In this document: positions 38,506 to 47,767 of the stretch, one piece after another
Position numbering within the stretch: the stretch's first letter is position 1
How the letters are laid out: the number at the start of each line of letters is the position of its first letter
Assembly (NCBI RefSeq): GCF_021117275.1
Contig: NZ_CP088245.1
Span: 905,501-969,500 of the forward strand
Source of the DNA: Metabacillus sp. B2-18
GTDB lineage: Bacteria; Bacillota; Bacilli; Bacillales; Bacillaceae
Reading direction: 5' to 3'
DNA length: 64,000 nucleotides
Notes under the pieces: generated by a model
The model's database searches: none
Seen by the model: only the letters and a program-made list of their open reading frames with translations
What the model was told of the DNA's origin: nothing
Position numbers and translations under genes: made by a program

Positions 38506-39273
38506 ATGTTAAAAATTGCAGATAAAACATTTCAATCAAGATTATTATTAGGTACAGGAAAATACCCTTCATTTGAAGTTCAAAAGGAAGCAGTTGCACA
38601 ATCAGAAGCTGAGATCTTAACGTTTGCGGTACGCCGTATGAATATTTTTGAAGAATCACAGCCTAACTTTTTAGAACAATTAGATGTTTCAAAATATACA
38701 CTGCTACCAAATACAGCAGGAGCTAAAACAGCTGAAGAAGCAGTGAGAATTGCTAAGCTAGCAAAAGCATCAGGCTTATGTGACATGATTAAAGTTGAGG
38801 TTATTGGCTGTGATCGTTCATTACTACCTGACCCAGTTGAAACATTAAAAGCAAGTGAAATGCTTTTAGAAGAGGGCTTTATCGTTTTACCATACACATC
38901 AGATGATGTTGTGCTTGCTAGAAGATTAGAAGAGCTAGGTGTTCACGCTATTATGCCGGGAGCATCTCCAATTGGCTCTGGTCAGGGACTTTTAAATCCT
39001 CTTAATTTATCATTTATTATTGAGCAATCTAAAGTGCCTGTCATTATTGACGCAGGAATTGGTTCACCAGCGGATGCAGCATTAGCAATGGAGCTTGGTG
39101 CAGATGGAGTTCTATTAAACACAGCTGTTTCGGCTGCTAAAGATCCAGTGAAAATGGCGGTTGCGATGAAGCTAGCGATTGAAGCTGGAAGACTAGGGTA
39201 TGAAGCTGGTAGAATAGCTAAAAAAGACTATGCTATTGCAAGTAGTCCAACAGAAGGAATGATTACGACTTAA
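38506..39273 (+). CDS. thiG: ThiG, thiazole synthase
   Basis: 255-residue TIM barrel that joins deoxyxylulose phosphate, dehydroglycine and ThiS-bound sulfur into the thiazole phosphate. The Schiff-base lysine lies in MIKVEVIG (about residue 96), and the phosphate-binding loops include [20 protein letters not shown]. The start follows GGAGGATGATG. It overlaps thiF by one base (TAATG). Confidence 0.95.
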   Translation: MLKIADKTFQSRLLLGTGKYPSFEVQKEAVAQSEAEILTFAVRRMNIFEESQPNFLEQLDVSKYTLLPNTAGAKTAEEAVRIAKLAKASGLCDMIKVEVIGCDRSLLPDPVETLKASEMLLEEGFIVLPYTSDDVVLARRLEELGVHAIMPGASPIGSGQGLLNPLNLSFIIEQSKVPVIIDAGIGSPADAALAMELGADGVLLNTAVSAAKDPVKMAVAMKLAIEAGRLGYEAGRIAKKDYAIASSPTEGMITT

Positions 39274-40289
39274 TGGAACGCTATTCAAGACAAATGCTAT
39301 TTACTCCAATTGGAGAAAAGGGTCAAGATAATATACGAAAAAAACATGTATTGATTGTTGGAGCAGGTGCATTAGGAACGGCTAGTGCTGAAATGATTGC
39401 ACGTGCGGGTATTGGAAAATTAACAATTGTTGACCGAGATTATGTTGAATGGAGCAATTTGCAAAGACAACAGCTTTATATAGAAGATGATGCGATAAAT
39501 CGGATTCCTAAAGCTGTTGCAGCAAAGCAGCATCTTGAAAAAATAAATTCAGAGGTTGAGGTTATTTCATATGTAGAAGATGTAACATCTGCAAACATAG
39601 AGGAATTTGCCGAAGGTGTAGATGTAATCATTGATGCAACAGATAACTTTGAAACAAGATTATTGATTAATGATCTTTCAATAAAAAATAATATTCCGTG
39701 GGTTTACGGTGGGTGTGTTGGAAGCTATGGTTTATCTTTCACCATTATTCCTAACGAAACACCTTGTTTACATTGCTTACTAAAGCATATCCCATTTGAT
39801 GGAATGACCTGTGACACAGTCGGGGTGATCTCACCAATTGTTAGTATGGTTGCTTCACATCAAGCAGCAGAAGCACTAAAAATACTCGTAGCTGATATGG
39901 AAAACTTGCGCGGTAAGCTTGTATCATTTGATTTATGGAAAAATCAATATTCTTCGATTAATATGGATCGATTGAAAAATGATGCATGCCCAACTTGTGG
40001 TAGTGATCCAGTCTTTCCTTACTTAACAGCTGAAATGGAAACAAAGGCAGCTGTGCTTTGCGGAAGAGATACTGTGCAAATTAGACCGAGTTCAGGTAAA
40101 CAATTTTCTTTTGAGCAAATTGCCGAGCGTATAAAGCCGATCGCAGATGCTTTTTTAGAAAATCCATTTCTTATGTCATTTACGTTTGGTGAACACAGAA
40201 TCGTTCTATTTAAGGACGGTCGTGCCCTGATTCACGGAACAAAAGATATTTCTGAAGCGAAGAAGATTTATCATCGCTACATAGGGTAG
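39273..40289 (+). CDS. thiF: ThiF, ThiS adenylyltransferase
   Basis: 338-residue E1-like enzyme. The ATP-binding loop is [11 protein letters not shown] (about 31-41), the zinc-binding pairs are CLHCLL and CPTCG, and the catalytic-type Cys lies in GMTCDTVG. It activates the ThiS C-terminus with ATP before sulfur transfer. The extra C-terminal domain of about 80 residues (after residue 255) is common in Bacillus ThiF/MoeB forms. The start overlaps the thiG stop. Confidence 0.92.
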   Translation: MERYSRQMLFTPIGEKGQDNIRKKHVLIVGAGALGTASAEMIARAGIGKLTIVDRDYVEWSNLQRQQLYIEDDAINRIPKAVAAKQHLEKINSEVEVISYVEDVTSANIEEFAEGVDVIIDATDNFETRLLINDLSIKNNIPWVYGGCVGSYGLSFTIIPNETPCLHCLLKHIPFDGMTCDTVGVISPIVSMVASHQAAEALKILVADMENLRGKLVSFDLWKNQYSSINMDRLKNDACPTCGSDPVFPYLTAEMETKAAVLCGRDTVQIRPSSGKQFSFEQIAERIKPIADAFLENPFLMSFTFGEHRIVLFKDGRALIHGTKDISEAKKIYHRYIG

Positions 40290-40304
40290 CAAGGAGGATA
40301 TAAA

Positions 40305-41117
40305 ATGACGGTATCTCGTGCTTTAACAATTGCGGGATCGGACTCTGGAGGAGGAGCAGGCATCCAAGCGGACTTAAAAACATTTCAAGAGCTTGGAGTA
40401 TTTGGTATGACAGCAATCACTGCTGTTACAGCTCAAAATACACTTGGTGTCCAAGGAGTTTATCCTTTAACAATAGAAGCGTTAAAAACTCAAATTGATT
40501 CAGTTGCCGTAGATTTACAACCAAATGCTGTCAAAACTGGCATGCTTTTTAATGCTGAAATGATTCAGCTTGTTGCTGAGCGAATTCGTTATTATAATTG
40601 GGAAAATATCATTGTTGATCCTGTTATGATCGCAAAAGGCGGGCAATCATTATTACAAGAAGAAGCTGTAGAGGCTTTGATTACCTCCTTATTGCCGTTG
40701 GCTAAAGTGATTACCCCAAATATCCCTGAAGCGGAAGTGTTAACAGGTATGAAGATTGAAACGTTTGAGCAAAAAAAAGAGGCAGCTAAAAAGCTGTTTG
40801 ATCTTGGTGCAACGTTCGTCATGATTAAAGGTGGTCATGATCCTAACGGTGAAGTGGTTATTGACCTGTTATATGATGGACAGAGTTTTGATACGTTCGA
40901 AGGTGTACGAAAAGAAACAAAACATACTCATGGTACCGGCTGTACATTTGCAGCTGCAATCACTGCTGAAATTAGTAAAGGGAAGAGTGTACGTGAAGCT
41001 GTGAAAACCGCAAAAGCCTTTATTCAAGCCGCAATTGAAGATCAATTAGGCATTGGTGGGGGACACGGTCCAACCAATCATTGGGCTTTCAAGAAAAACA
41101 ACATAACAACCGTATAA
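40305..41117 (+). CDS. thiD: ThiD, HMP/HMP-phosphate kinase
   Basis: 270-residue ribokinase-fold enzyme that phosphorylates hydroxymethylpyrimidine twice to give HMP-PP. Features: [14 protein letters not shown] at 14-27, [10 protein letters not shown], and the catalytic-base loop [13 protein letters not shown] (about 205-217). The start follows AAGGAGG. It is the last gene of the conserved tenI-thiOSGFD block before a hairpin. Confidence 0.93.
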   Translation: MTVSRALTIAGSDSGGGAGIQADLKTFQELGVFGMTAITAVTAQNTLGVQGVYPLTIEALKTQIDSVAVDLQPNAVKTGMLFNAEMIQLVAERIRYYNWENIIVDPVMIAKGGQSLLQEEAVEALITSLLPLAKVITPNIPEAEVLTGMKIETFEQKKEAAKKLFDLGATFVMIKGGHDPNGEVVIDLLYDGQSFDTFEGVRKETKHTHGTGCTFAAAITAEISKGKSVREAVKTAKAFIQAAIEDQLGIGGGHGPTNHWAFKKNNITTV

Positions 41118-41128
41118 ATGAAGATTAT

Positions 41129-41189
41129 GGACTGACTCACAGATGAGAAATGACAGGTAGCAACTGTTATAGCTCGAGTCAGTCCTTTT
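41129..41189 (+). terminator. Long-range hairpin after thiD
   Basis: Perfect 10-bp arms GGACTGACTC (41129-41138) and GAGTCAGTCC (41176-41185) followed by TTTT. The 37-base loop is long for a terminator, so it may only weaken read-through into thiE. Confidence 0.6.
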
Positions 41190-41210
41190 GGGTTTAATCG
41201 ACAAAATTCG

Positions 41211-41229
41211 GGTGGTGCCAGGCACCACC
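41211..41229. repeat. GGTGGTGCC-A-GGCACCACC palindrome
   Basis: Perfect 9-bp arms around one base, followed by A residues. Palindromes of this type (GTGCC/GGCAC) are scattered between genes in Bacillus genomes. It lies 19 bases before the thiE start. Confidence 0.6.
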
Positions 41230-41247
41230 AAAAAAGGAGCGCAAAAA

Positions 41248-41886
41248 ATGAACGTATCTCAAGCGCTAAAAGTATATTTTGTAATGGGATCTGTGAATTG
41301 TCTTAACTTTGATCCGGAAAAAACATTGTCTGAGGCCATAAAGGGTGGCATTACTATGTTTCAATATAGAGAGAAGGGCGAAGGAGCTTTAGTAGGTGAA
41401 GGACAAGTTTATTTAGGAAAAAAATTAAAAATGCTATGTGAAAAGAATAGAATTCCATTTATTGTGAATGATGATATTGACTTAGCATTGGAACTTAATG
41501 CAGATGGAATTCATATTGGACAAGATGATAGTGATCCTTTCTACACAAGAAAAAGGATAGGATCAACCAAATGGATTGGAATTTCAACACATTCTGTTCA
41601 GGAGGCGAAAAAGGCAGTAGCTGAAGGAGCCGATTATATCGGAGTCGGCCCAATGTTCTCAACGAAAACAAAAAAAGATGCACATGATGTAGTAGGGCCA
41701 TTCCTTATTACGCAAATAAGAGAAGCTGGCTTTATTCATTTGCCGATTGTAGGAATTGGTGGAATTACATTAGAAAATGCCAGTGAGGTTTACCATTCAG
41801 GTGCAAATGGGGTGGCAATCATCAGTGCGATCAGCCAGGCTATGTCACCAAAAGATGCCACACAAGCATTTTGTTCGATACAATAG
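41248..41886 (+). CDS. thiE: ThiE, thiamine-phosphate synthase
   Basis: Couples HMP-PP to thiazole phosphate, the last joining step of thiamine synthesis. 212 residues. FQYREKGEGA, the VNDDIDLAL strand, HIGQDD, the VGPMFSTKTK loop and GIGGI are the ThiE phosphate-binding and catalytic elements. The start is ATG 41248 after AAAAGGAGC. In B. subtilis thiE lies elsewhere; here it extends the operon, separated from thiD by a hairpin and a palindrome. Confidence 0.93.
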   Translation: MNVSQALKVYFVMGSVNCLNFDPEKTLSEAIKGGITMFQYREKGEGALVGEGQVYLGKKLKMLCEKNRIPFIVNDDIDLALELNADGIHIGQDDSDPFYTRKRIGSTKWIGISTHSVQEAKKAVAEGADYIGVGPMFSTKTKKDAHDVVGPFLITQIREAGFIHLPIVGIGGITLENASEVYHSGANGVAIISAISQAMSPKDATQAFCSIQ

Positions 41887-41938
41887 AAAAAGTCTTAACA
41901 ATGGAAATTATGAAATAGCGCTTTTGTGATATCAATGC

Positions 41939-41944
41939 TATAAT
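41939..41944 (+). promoter_or_regulatory. Extended -10 promoter of fabI
   Basis: TGCTATAAT (TG at 41936-41937, TATAAT at 41939-41944), without a good -35 box, directly before the FapR-type site. Confidence 0.55.
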
Positions 41945-41962
41945 TATAACCAGGTACTAATA
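41943..41962 (+). promoter_or_regulatory. FapR-type operator of fabI
   Basis: ATTATAACCAGGTACTAATA contains AGGTACTAA, the complement of the TTAGTACCT half-site, with a degenerate left half. It overlaps the predicted start, as at fabHA. Confidence 0.65.
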
Positions 41963-41989
41963 ACATGTATTAATTTAAGGAGGATGTAC

Positions 41990-42760
41990 ATGGATTTATC
42001 ACTTAAAGGACGTAATATCGTCGTAATGGGAGTAGCAAATAAACGTAGTATTGCATGGGGAATTGCCCGTTCTTTACATAATGCTGGAGCAAGATTAATT
42101 TTTACATATGCTGGTGAACGTCTAGAGAAGTCAGTTCGTGACCTTGCTGAGTCTTTAGAAGGCGAATCCCTTGTAATACCTTGTGATATTACAAATGATG
42201 AAGAAATCAAAACATGTTTCTCAACAATTAAAGAGCAAGTTGGTGTGATTCACGGTATTGCTCATTGTATCGCATTTGCGAACAAAGAAGAGCTTCAAGG
42301 TGAGTATTTAAACACAACTCGTGAAGGTTTCTTACTATCGCAAAACATCAGCTCTTATTCATTAACAGCTGTGGCTAAAGAGGCAAGAGGTCTTCTAACA
42401 GAAGGCGGAAGCATTGTAACATTAACATACCTAGGTGGAGAAAGAGTCCTACCAAACTATAACGTGATGGGTGTGGCAAAAGCTTCCCTTGAAGCAAGTG
42501 TTAGATATTTAGCAAGCGACCTAGGAAAAGATGGGATTCGTGTTAACTCAATCTCAGCTGGACCAATACGTACACTTTCTGCCAAAGGAATCAGTGACTT
42601 CAACTCAATCTTAAAAGACATTGAAGAACGTTCACCACTTCGTCGTACAACAACACCAGAAGAAGTGGGAGATACAGCACTATTCTTATTCAGTGACTTA
42701 TCAAGAGGAATGACTGGTGAAAACCTACATGTTGATTCCGGATATCATATTCTAGCTTAA
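41990..42760 (+). CDS. fabI: FabI, enoyl-ACP reductase
   Basis: Short-chain dehydrogenase family enzyme that reduces enoyl-ACP in each elongation cycle; the target of triclosan-type inhibitors. 256 residues, with the FabI-type cofactor motif GVANKRSIAWGIA and the active-site Tyr and Lys in YNVMGVAKASLE. The start is ATG 41990, six bases after AAGGAGG; the ATG two codons earlier abuts the ribosome site. No terminator is seen before the insertion sequence that follows, which may have displaced it. Confidence 0.95.
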   Translation: MDLSLKGRNIVVMGVANKRSIAWGIARSLHNAGARLIFTYAGERLEKSVRDLAESLEGESLVIPCDITNDEEIKTCFSTIKEQVGVIHGIAHCIAFANKEELQGEYLNTTREGFLLSQNISSYSLTAVAKEARGLLTEGGSIVTLTYLGGERVLPNYNVMGVAKASLEASVRYLASDLGKDGIRVNSISAGPIRTLSAKGISDFNSILKDIEERSPLRRTTTPEEVGDTALFLFSDLSRGMTGENLHVDSGYHILA

Positions 42761-42821
42761 TTAAAAAGGGCGACTCAATTTAAAATGTACCCTTTGTAAA
42801 GGACAGTTTTAAAAAAAGGCA

Positions 42822-43673
42822 TTAAGCAGCCTGAAGAAGATGATCTCTGTATTTTACAGGGGTCATCTTTTTTAGGTTCCATTGATATCTATGATGGTTA
42901 TAGTAAGTGATGTATTTGTCTATTTCGCGTTTTAGTTCGTCCAAAGTTTTACATGGCTTAATATTTGCTTCGTCTTTAAGGTGGCCAAAGAATGATTCTA
43001 TTGGTGCGTTATCCCAACAGTTTCCCCGTCTAGACATAGATTGCCGTAATCCCATTTTCTTCACAAGCTTTTGGAATCCTGGATGGGTGTAGTGAGTTCC
43101 TTGATCTGAATGAATGAGAGCGTCTTTAGCTTTCTTATAGTTTCGGTTCTTCTTTAACTTGTGCAAGGTGTTTGTAGCTAACTCCATGGTGATACGATCC
43201 GATAGATGATAAGCTAGAATTTCACCTGTTGATCCATCTTTAATTACTGATAAATAAGCTCTTTGGCCATTATGGTAATGCATATAAGTGATGTCAGTAA
43301 GAAGTACGTTATATGGAATCCCTTGCTTAAATTGGCGGTTTAATATGTTTGGCACAACGCGATGTTCTTGGGTTGCCTTCATCATTCTTTTATATGGGTT
43401 AGCTTTTCTAATAGGACAGAAAATATTGTATTTCTTCATAATTCTGCGAACACGTTTCAAATTAAAGACACACTGAAATTGACCCGCCAATGTCATCTTA
43501 ATTTGGCGTGCCCCTTTCTTTCGACCTTTAAAGTGGAAGGCTTTTAAAATTAATGCTTTAGCTTCTTCATCCCTCACTTCCTGACGTTTCCTTTGTTCTT
43601 CGGACTTAGCTGAGAAATAATTATAGTAACCACTTCGTGACACCCCGGCAACGTCACAAAGGAATTTCACCAT
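42822..43673 (-). CDS. IS3-family transposase OrfB (DDE integrase)
   Basis: 283 residues from its first ATG, with an rve integrase core. The DDE residues are visible: Asp in LLTDITYMH, Asp in LIHSDQGTHYTH, and Glu in NAPIESFFGHLKDE. The frame remains open upstream to the A6G site at 43778, so the natural product is probably an OrfAB fusion made by -1 frameshifting, as in the rest of the family. An HTH-like N-terminal segment (FLCDVAGVSRSGYY) opens the domain. No disabling mutation seen. Confidence 0.93.
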   Translation of the reverse strand: MVKFLCDVAGVSRSGYYNYFSAKSEEQRKRQEVRDEEAKALILKAFHFKGRKKGARQIKMTLAGQFQCVFNLKRVRRIMKKYNIFCPIRKANPYKRMMKATQEHRVVPNILNRQFKQGIPYNVLLTDITYMHYHNGQRAYLSVIKDGSTGEILAYHLSDRITMELATNTLHKLKKNRNYKKAKDALIHSDQGTHYTHPGFQKLVKKMGLRQSMSRRGNCWDNAPIESFFGHLKDEANIKPCKTLDELKREIDKYITYYNHHRYQWNLKKMTPVKYRDHLLQAA

Positions 43674-43738
43674 GTGTTTTAGGTTGTATTTTTCAATAAC
43701 CTCACGAATAAGAATGTACCTCTGACTAGAAGGAAGCC

Positions 43739-44152
43739 TTACTTCTTCAGCCCCCTTTCTAACATACGAATCTTTTTTAGGAGTTCATTTTCTGCCTTTA
43801 CAAGATTCATCTTAGCTTCTAATCTTGCATACTTCTCCTCAAGGGACAGTTCTTTTACTCGCGGTCTTCCAGAATTATTTTTCCTAGTGTCTTTAAGCCC
43901 CAACAAGCCTTCAGTTTTATAAGTGTTTCTCCAACGCTCTGAAGAAGATTTAATTCTTTGCATGCCAATAATTTCAACATCAAATCCAGCTTCTTCAAAG
44001 ATTTGTCTTGAAAGCTTCCCCTTACTGAATTCAGATACAAAATGTTGTTTAAACTCATCCGAGTAAGTAATTCCCTTTGAACTGACCGATTTCACATATG
44101 GGTTTTTAGATAATAGTTTGATTTCTTTTTCTGTAAATAGCTTTTTACTCAT
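43739..44152 (-). CDS. IS3-family transposase OrfA
   Basis: 137 residues from ATG 44152, behind GGAG. The N-terminal part contains a helix-turn-helix for binding the inverted repeats (KQHFVSEFSKGKLSRQIFEEAGFD), then a second HTH with WRNTYKTEGLLGL, and ends in a leucine-zipper helix (ARLEAKMNLVKAENELLKKIRMLERGL) for multimerisation. The A6G slippery run lies 11 codons before its stop. Confidence 0.9.
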   Translation of the reverse strand: MSKKLFTEKEIKLLSKNPYVKSVSSKGITYSDEFKQHFVSEFSKGKLSRQIFEEAGFDVEIIGMQRIKSSSERWRNTYKTEGLLGLKDTRKNNSGRPRVKELSLEEKYARLEAKMNLVKAENELLKKIRMLERGLKK

Positions 44153-44285
44153 GATTCTCCGTCTCCAAGTTATGTCTGTAGTTGTGATGCTTACATTATA
44201 CAAAAAAGCACCCTATAGAGAGAGCACTTTTTTTAAGTGTCTACTCTATAGGGTACATTTTAATTGTGAGTCGCCCTTTTTATCG

Positions 44286-45248
44286 TTAATTTTTATAACA
44301 TTGTATCGAATTTGAAACATGTTTCTCTAGAAGGCTGTCCCCATGTAATAAGGTTCGTGCAGGTTGACGTTTGAGAATAGTTCCGTTTTTAACGAGAATA
44401 ATTTCATCTCCAACATCAACGATCACAGATTTTCTATTTTTATAAGGATTAGCCAATTCAATGCATTCTTTAGCGTAATGATTGATTTGTGGAAATGGGT
44501 GATCTGGCTTTGCGAGAAAGAAACCTTGACCAAATTGAATGCCAAGATTCATGACTCGTTGTAACTCAGCTTCCGTTTCAATTCCCTCTCCGATAATTTG
44601 ACTATTCATTTTCTTGGCAAAGGTTACGAAAGCTTCAAGAATATTTGATTTGACCTCATTGTGATCCACACCGCTTATAAGAGAACGGTCTACTTTAATA
44701 TAATCCGGCATCAATTCCGAAATGGATTGAAGCGACGAGTAGCCTGCTCCCGCATCATCAATAGCAATCTTAAATCCCTGCTCACGATAGTGATTCAAAG
44801 CATTTCGAAACGCTTTAAAATCGTTAATGGCATTTCTTTCTGTAATTTCAAACACAACATTTTTTGGTTCAATACCATAATGCTTTAGTACCGATATTGT
44901 ATGACCTGCGTTGAATTCTTTATCATAAATAACCTGTGAATTTAAGTTAATAAACAACTTTTGATTGCCAATGGTATCTTTACTTAACTCAAATGCACGT
45001 TCTCTTGCTAATTTTTCTAATGAATATAATAAACCCTCTTTTTCTGCATAGGGAAATAAAGCATCCGGGCGATAAAAGGGACTAGAAACTGGTCCACGTG
45101 ATAAAGCTTCGAATCCATAAACTGTATTACTATGAAAATGAACAATTGGCTGGAAATGAACAGTAAGCTGCCGCTGATCAAGGATCTCAAGAAAGTGATT
45201 CTTTAATTGTTTAGCTTGATCGGGCGTTTCTTGACAGAAATTGTTCAT
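44286..45248 (-). CDS. EAL-domain c-di-GMP phosphodiesterase
   Basis: 320 residues. An EAL domain (about 20-250) with Glu47-Ala-Leu in GFEALSRGP, EITERNAI, IDDAGAGYSS, YIKVDRSLI and IIGEGIETE; all metal and catalytic motifs look intact, so it should cleave c-di-GMP. A C-terminal 60-residue segment (about 255-320) is not a known domain to me. No membrane segment. It starts after AAAGGAG. In B. subtilis the EAL protein YjcC/others lie elsewhere. The insertion sequence ends four bases after its stop. Confidence 0.9.
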   Translation of the reverse strand: MNNFCQETPDQAKQLKNHFLEILDQRQLTVHFQPIVHFHSNTVYGFEALSRGPVSSPFYRPDALFPYAEKEGLLYSLEKLARERAFELSKDTIGNQKLFINLNSQVIYDKEFNAGHTISVLKHYGIEPKNVVFEITERNAINDFKAFRNALNHYREQGFKIAIDDAGAGYSSLQSISELMPDYIKVDRSLISGVDHNEVKSNILEAFVTFAKKMNSQIIGEGIETEAELQRVMNLGIQFGQGFFLAKPDHPFPQINHYAKECIELANPYKNRKSVIVDVGDEIILVKNGTILKRQPARTLLHGDSLLEKHVSNSIQCYKN

Positions 45249-45461
45249 ACTACTACTCCTTTAAAGGTCGTACTTAGACGATCTGATATCTACTTTTCCT
45301 ACGTAATTCGACAATAACAGTTTATTGTTAAGGAGATGTAAATCTATTGTAAAATTTACATTATTTTGGAGATGGATGTGTTTTTGGGCATGGAAGTTGT
45401 ATGGAGATAGCTTTTTTTAGATAAAATTGCATCTTCTTATCACAACCTCAAAGAAATAGGC

Positions 45462-45484
45462 ACATTACCCAGTTCGCAAGCATA
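45462..45484 (+). promoter_or_regulatory. Possible SigK promoter of cotO
   Basis: AC (45462-45463), 17 bases, then CATAACATG (CATA at 45481-45484), close to the AC-N16/17-CATANNNTA pattern of the late mother-cell sigma factor. Confidence 0.45.
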
Positions 45485-45526
45485 ACATGTTGAATGTGTA
45501 GACTTACCTTTATAGGAGGGATATGA

Positions 45527-46027
45527 GTGTCAAATAAGCAAAATTACAAAATGAAGCCCCTTATGTATATTGTTTCACCCGAACATCAAGATATAGATGT
45601 AAATATGCAATCATTTGTTGTAAAAAAATCAAAACAACAAAAAGTTGATCAACTTAAAGAAACGAATTCTCAAATTCAAACGGTAGTGAAGGAAGACGAG
45701 GAAGTAACGGAAGAAAAACAACCAGAAAAAGCTGTTACGGTTGTTGAGGAAGAAGAACAACCTGAGGAAGAAACATCTGTCAAACAATATCGAAAACAAA
45801 GAAAACCAATTACACAAATGAATATTGCCGAGAAAGTAGAGTTCTTCACAAACTTACCAAAAAATATGCCAAGAACACTATGTCAAATTGAAACAACTGA
45901 GGAAACATACCGCGGTGTTATTATGACAGAAGAAGATAATATTGTGACGATCCGTTCACTAACACATGCAAAGCCGATCGACTTGGAGCTTGGTGAGATT
46001 AAAGCGATTAACTTATTAGGTTTTTAA
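45527..46027 (+). CDS. cotO: CotO, spore coat morphogenetic protein
   Basis: 166 residues. N-terminal KPLMYIVSPEHQDIDVNMQ and the C-terminal domain (about 95-166: MNIAEKVEFFTNLPKNMPRTLCQI and a final LLGF) match CotO of B. subtilis. Between them is a low-complexity acidic region rich in Glu, Lys and Val. CotO is needed for outer coat and crust assembly under CotH/CotE control. The GTG start follows AGGAGGG by six bases. A terminator follows. Confidence 0.9.
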   Translation: MSNKQNYKMKPLMYIVSPEHQDIDVNMQSFVVKKSKQQKVDQLKETNSQIQTVVKEDEEVTEEKQPEKAVTVVEEEEQPEEETSVKQYRKQRKPITQMNIAEKVEFFTNLPKNMPRTLCQIETTEETYRGVIMTEEDNIVTIRSLTHAKPIDLELGEIKAINLLGF

Positions 46028-46036
46028 TTGTACTTA

Positions 46037-46068
46037 AAAAAGTTAGGCACTGGTGTGTCTAACTTTTT
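46037..46068. terminator. Bidirectional terminator between cotO and the cotYZ side
   Basis: AAAAAGTTAG (46037-46046) and CTAACTTTTT (46059-46068). The first candidate stop signal for minus-strand transcripts coming from cotZ. Confidence 0.8.
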
Positions 46069-46121
46069 CTTTGTGTTGCATTTGGACATGGTGGTTTAGA
46101 TAAGGATAGAGGTAGAGGTGT

Positions 46122-46690
46122 TGTGTATGGATATGAAGAGGAATTGAGACAGAAAAGAGGTAAGGAGAAGAGGTTGTGTCTGGATACAAGGAGAATCGAG
46201 ACAGAAATGAGGTAAGGAGAAGATCTTATGTCTCGATACAAGGAGAATCGAGACAGAAAAGAGGTAAAGAGAAGAGCATATGTCTCGATACAAGGAGAAT
46301 CGAGACATAAAACGTGTTGGGAGAAGAGCATATGTCCCGATACAAGGAGAATCGGGACATAAACCAGGTAAAGAGAAGAGTTTCTGTCTCGATACAAGGA
46401 GAATCGAGACAGAAATGAGGTAAGGAGAAGATCTTATGTCCCGATACAAGGAGAATCGAGACAGAAACCATGCACAGAGAAGCGTATATGTCCCGATACA
46501 AGGAGAATCGAGACAGAAACCATGCACACAGAAGCGTATATGTCCCGATACAAAGAGAATCAAGACACAAAACGTGTTCGGAGAAGATATTCTGTCTCAA
46601 TACAAAGTCAAAGTAAATCAAGACAAGAATCAGACACAGAAGCAGGATCTCATACCTCATACAAAAACAAAAGAGACATAGTTTCAGGCG
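46122..46690 (-). repeat. Tandem 52-bp hairpin repeat array downstream of cotZ
   Basis: Nine units spaced exactly 52 bp (starts 46175, 46227, 46279, 46331, 46383, 46435, 46487, 46539, 46591) with decayed copies at both ends. Each unit holds TGTCTCGAT, a nine-base ACAAGGAGA-type loop and ATCGAGACA. The 52-bp period is not divisible by three, so no repeat protein is encoded. It lies between the cotZ stop and the bidirectional terminator, in the predicted 3' UTR of cotYZ. Confidence 0.85.
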
Positions 46691-46739
46691 TGGAGCCAAA
46701 CTATGTCTCAGGTAGGAGCAAAATTTTTATGAAAAAGTC

Positions 46740-47141
46740 TTATCCAGCAATTAAGCGAGGTGATAAACATTGAATCGCACAGAAGCAAGAAAGGTCGACC
46801 TCTACGCAGTTTCTAGTTTTCACTAATTCTTTCACGTCACAAATTTCTTTTGCAAGGTGGCCATGGCAATCAAGTGGAAGTAAGAGTCTTAGTGTTGCAC
46901 AGCAATCATGAATACCTTCTACACGAAAGAAATTCGTTTCAAAGCAATTTTCGCCGACATTACCAAAGGCTTGAAATGGCTGACCCTTTTCATTTAAAAG
47001 AAGAAAAGGAATTGTATCTCCAAGTGTTTTGACAGGGTTTAGAAGATTGCTATAACAGCTTGTAGGGCATTTTTCGTCCTCAACGGCTTTTTGTTGATTT
47101 AAGATATTTTCAACTGCATCACATACACATTGATCTTTCAT
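46740..47141 (-). CDS. cotZ: CotZ-like spore crust protein
   Basis: 133 residues, Cys-rich, of the CotY/CotZ family: [10 protein letters not shown] at the N-terminus, [27 protein letters not shown] and a C-terminal [10 protein letters not shown]. Such proteins self-assemble into hexagonal sheets of the outermost spore crust, cross-linked by disulfides. The start follows AGGAGGGAAG. It is the downstream member of the pair; the name cotZ rests on order (cotY then cotZ in B. subtilis) and is interchangeable with cotY on sequence alone. Confidence 0.85.
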   Translation of the reverse strand: MKDQCVCDAVENILNQQKAVEDEKCPTSCYSNLLNPVKTLGDTIPFLLLNEKGQPFQAFGNVGENCFETNFFRVEGIHDCCATLRLLLPLDCHGHLAKEICDVKELVKTRNCVEVDLSCFCAIQCLSPRLIAG

Positions 47142-47246
47142 TATCTTCCCTCCTGTTATTCGTTCTTATTGATAGTATAAGAAAATAGGTACAAGAACGT
47201 TCTAGGGAAAGCGCCTATTTATGTAGTAGGGACATAAAAAAGAAAA

Positions 47247-47268
47247 GACTGCTGATAAAACAGCAGTC
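47247..47268 (-). terminator. Terminator/attenuator between cotY and cotZ
   Basis: GACTGCTG and CAGCAGTC arms (47261-47268 and 47247-47254), followed on the minus strand by TTTTCTTTTTT. Read-through would be needed to express cotZ from the cotY promoter. Confidence 0.8.
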
Positions 47269-47281
47269 TATCTATCTACAT

Positions 47282-47767
47282 TTATTTGTGGTATTTTTTT
47301 CTGTCTTCAGCAACACGGTCAACTAATTCTGGTGATAGGCATTGAATTGCACAGAAGCAATCAAGGTCTACTTCGATACAGAAATCAGTTTTTTCAAGAC
47401 CGAAGAAGTCTTCGTCACAAGGATTACATACGCTTAGCGTATTGCCATCAACGTCTACTGGGCGAAGTAATGATAATGTTGCACAGCAATCTTCTACACT
47501 TTCAACGCGGAAGAAGATTGTTTGGAAACAAGTCATGTCTCCAGTGAATCCACCAACATTACCGAATGCTTTAAAGAGTTCACCTTTTTTTCCATAAAGG
47601 ATGAAAGGAATTGTATCTCTTTGTGGACCAGCGACAGGGCCTAGTAAATTGCTGTAGCAGCTTGTAGGGCAAGTAATTTCTTCTACTGCTTCTTGTTCAG
47701 CTAAAATTTGTTCTACCGCATCACATACGCAATTGTTATCTCTGTCTCTTTTATCTTTGCAACCCAT
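47282..47767 (-). CDS. cotY: CotY-like spore crust protein
   Basis: 161 residues, the same length class as B. subtilis CotY (162). [42 protein letters not shown] and [13 protein letters not shown] are shared with the neighbouring paralogue, with an extra [14 protein letters not shown] insert. About a dozen cysteines suit disulfide cross-linking of the crust lattice. The start follows AAGGAGATGA. Expressed late in the mother cell by family precedent. Confidence 0.88.
   Translation of the reverse strand: MGCKDKRDRDNNCVCDAVEQILAEQEAVEEITCPTSCYSNLLGPVAGPQRDTIPFILYGKKGELFKAFGNVGGFTGDMTCFQTIFFRVESVEDCCATLSLLRPVDVDGNTLSVCNPCDEDFFGLEKTDFCIEVDLDCFCAIQCLSPELVDRVAEDRKKYHK

Larger units (their letters stand above)
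42763..44281 (-). mobile_element. IS3-family (IS150-type) insertion sequence, apparently intact
   Basis: About 1.52 kb bounded by inverted repeats of about 31 bp: both ends read AAAAAGGGCGACTCA, then after a one-base difference TTAAAATGTACCCT. It carries orfA and orfB on the minus strand with an A6G slippery site (43778-43772) between them. A clear target duplication was not resolved because both flanks are AT-rich. It sits between fabI and the EAL gene. Confidence 0.9.

Noticed and set aside
41129..41189. T-box or riboswitch before thiE
   Set aside because: No T-box core or THI box; only a simple hairpin.
46122..46690. CRISPR array
   Set aside because: The palindromic 27-bp repeats with 25-bp gaps look CRISPR-like, but the gaps are similar to one another and some are duplicated, and no cas genes are nearby.
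46059..46773. Several open frames of 80-157 codons in the 52-bp array
   Set aside because: They are repeats read in different frames; the period is not a multiple of three and there is no ribosome site.
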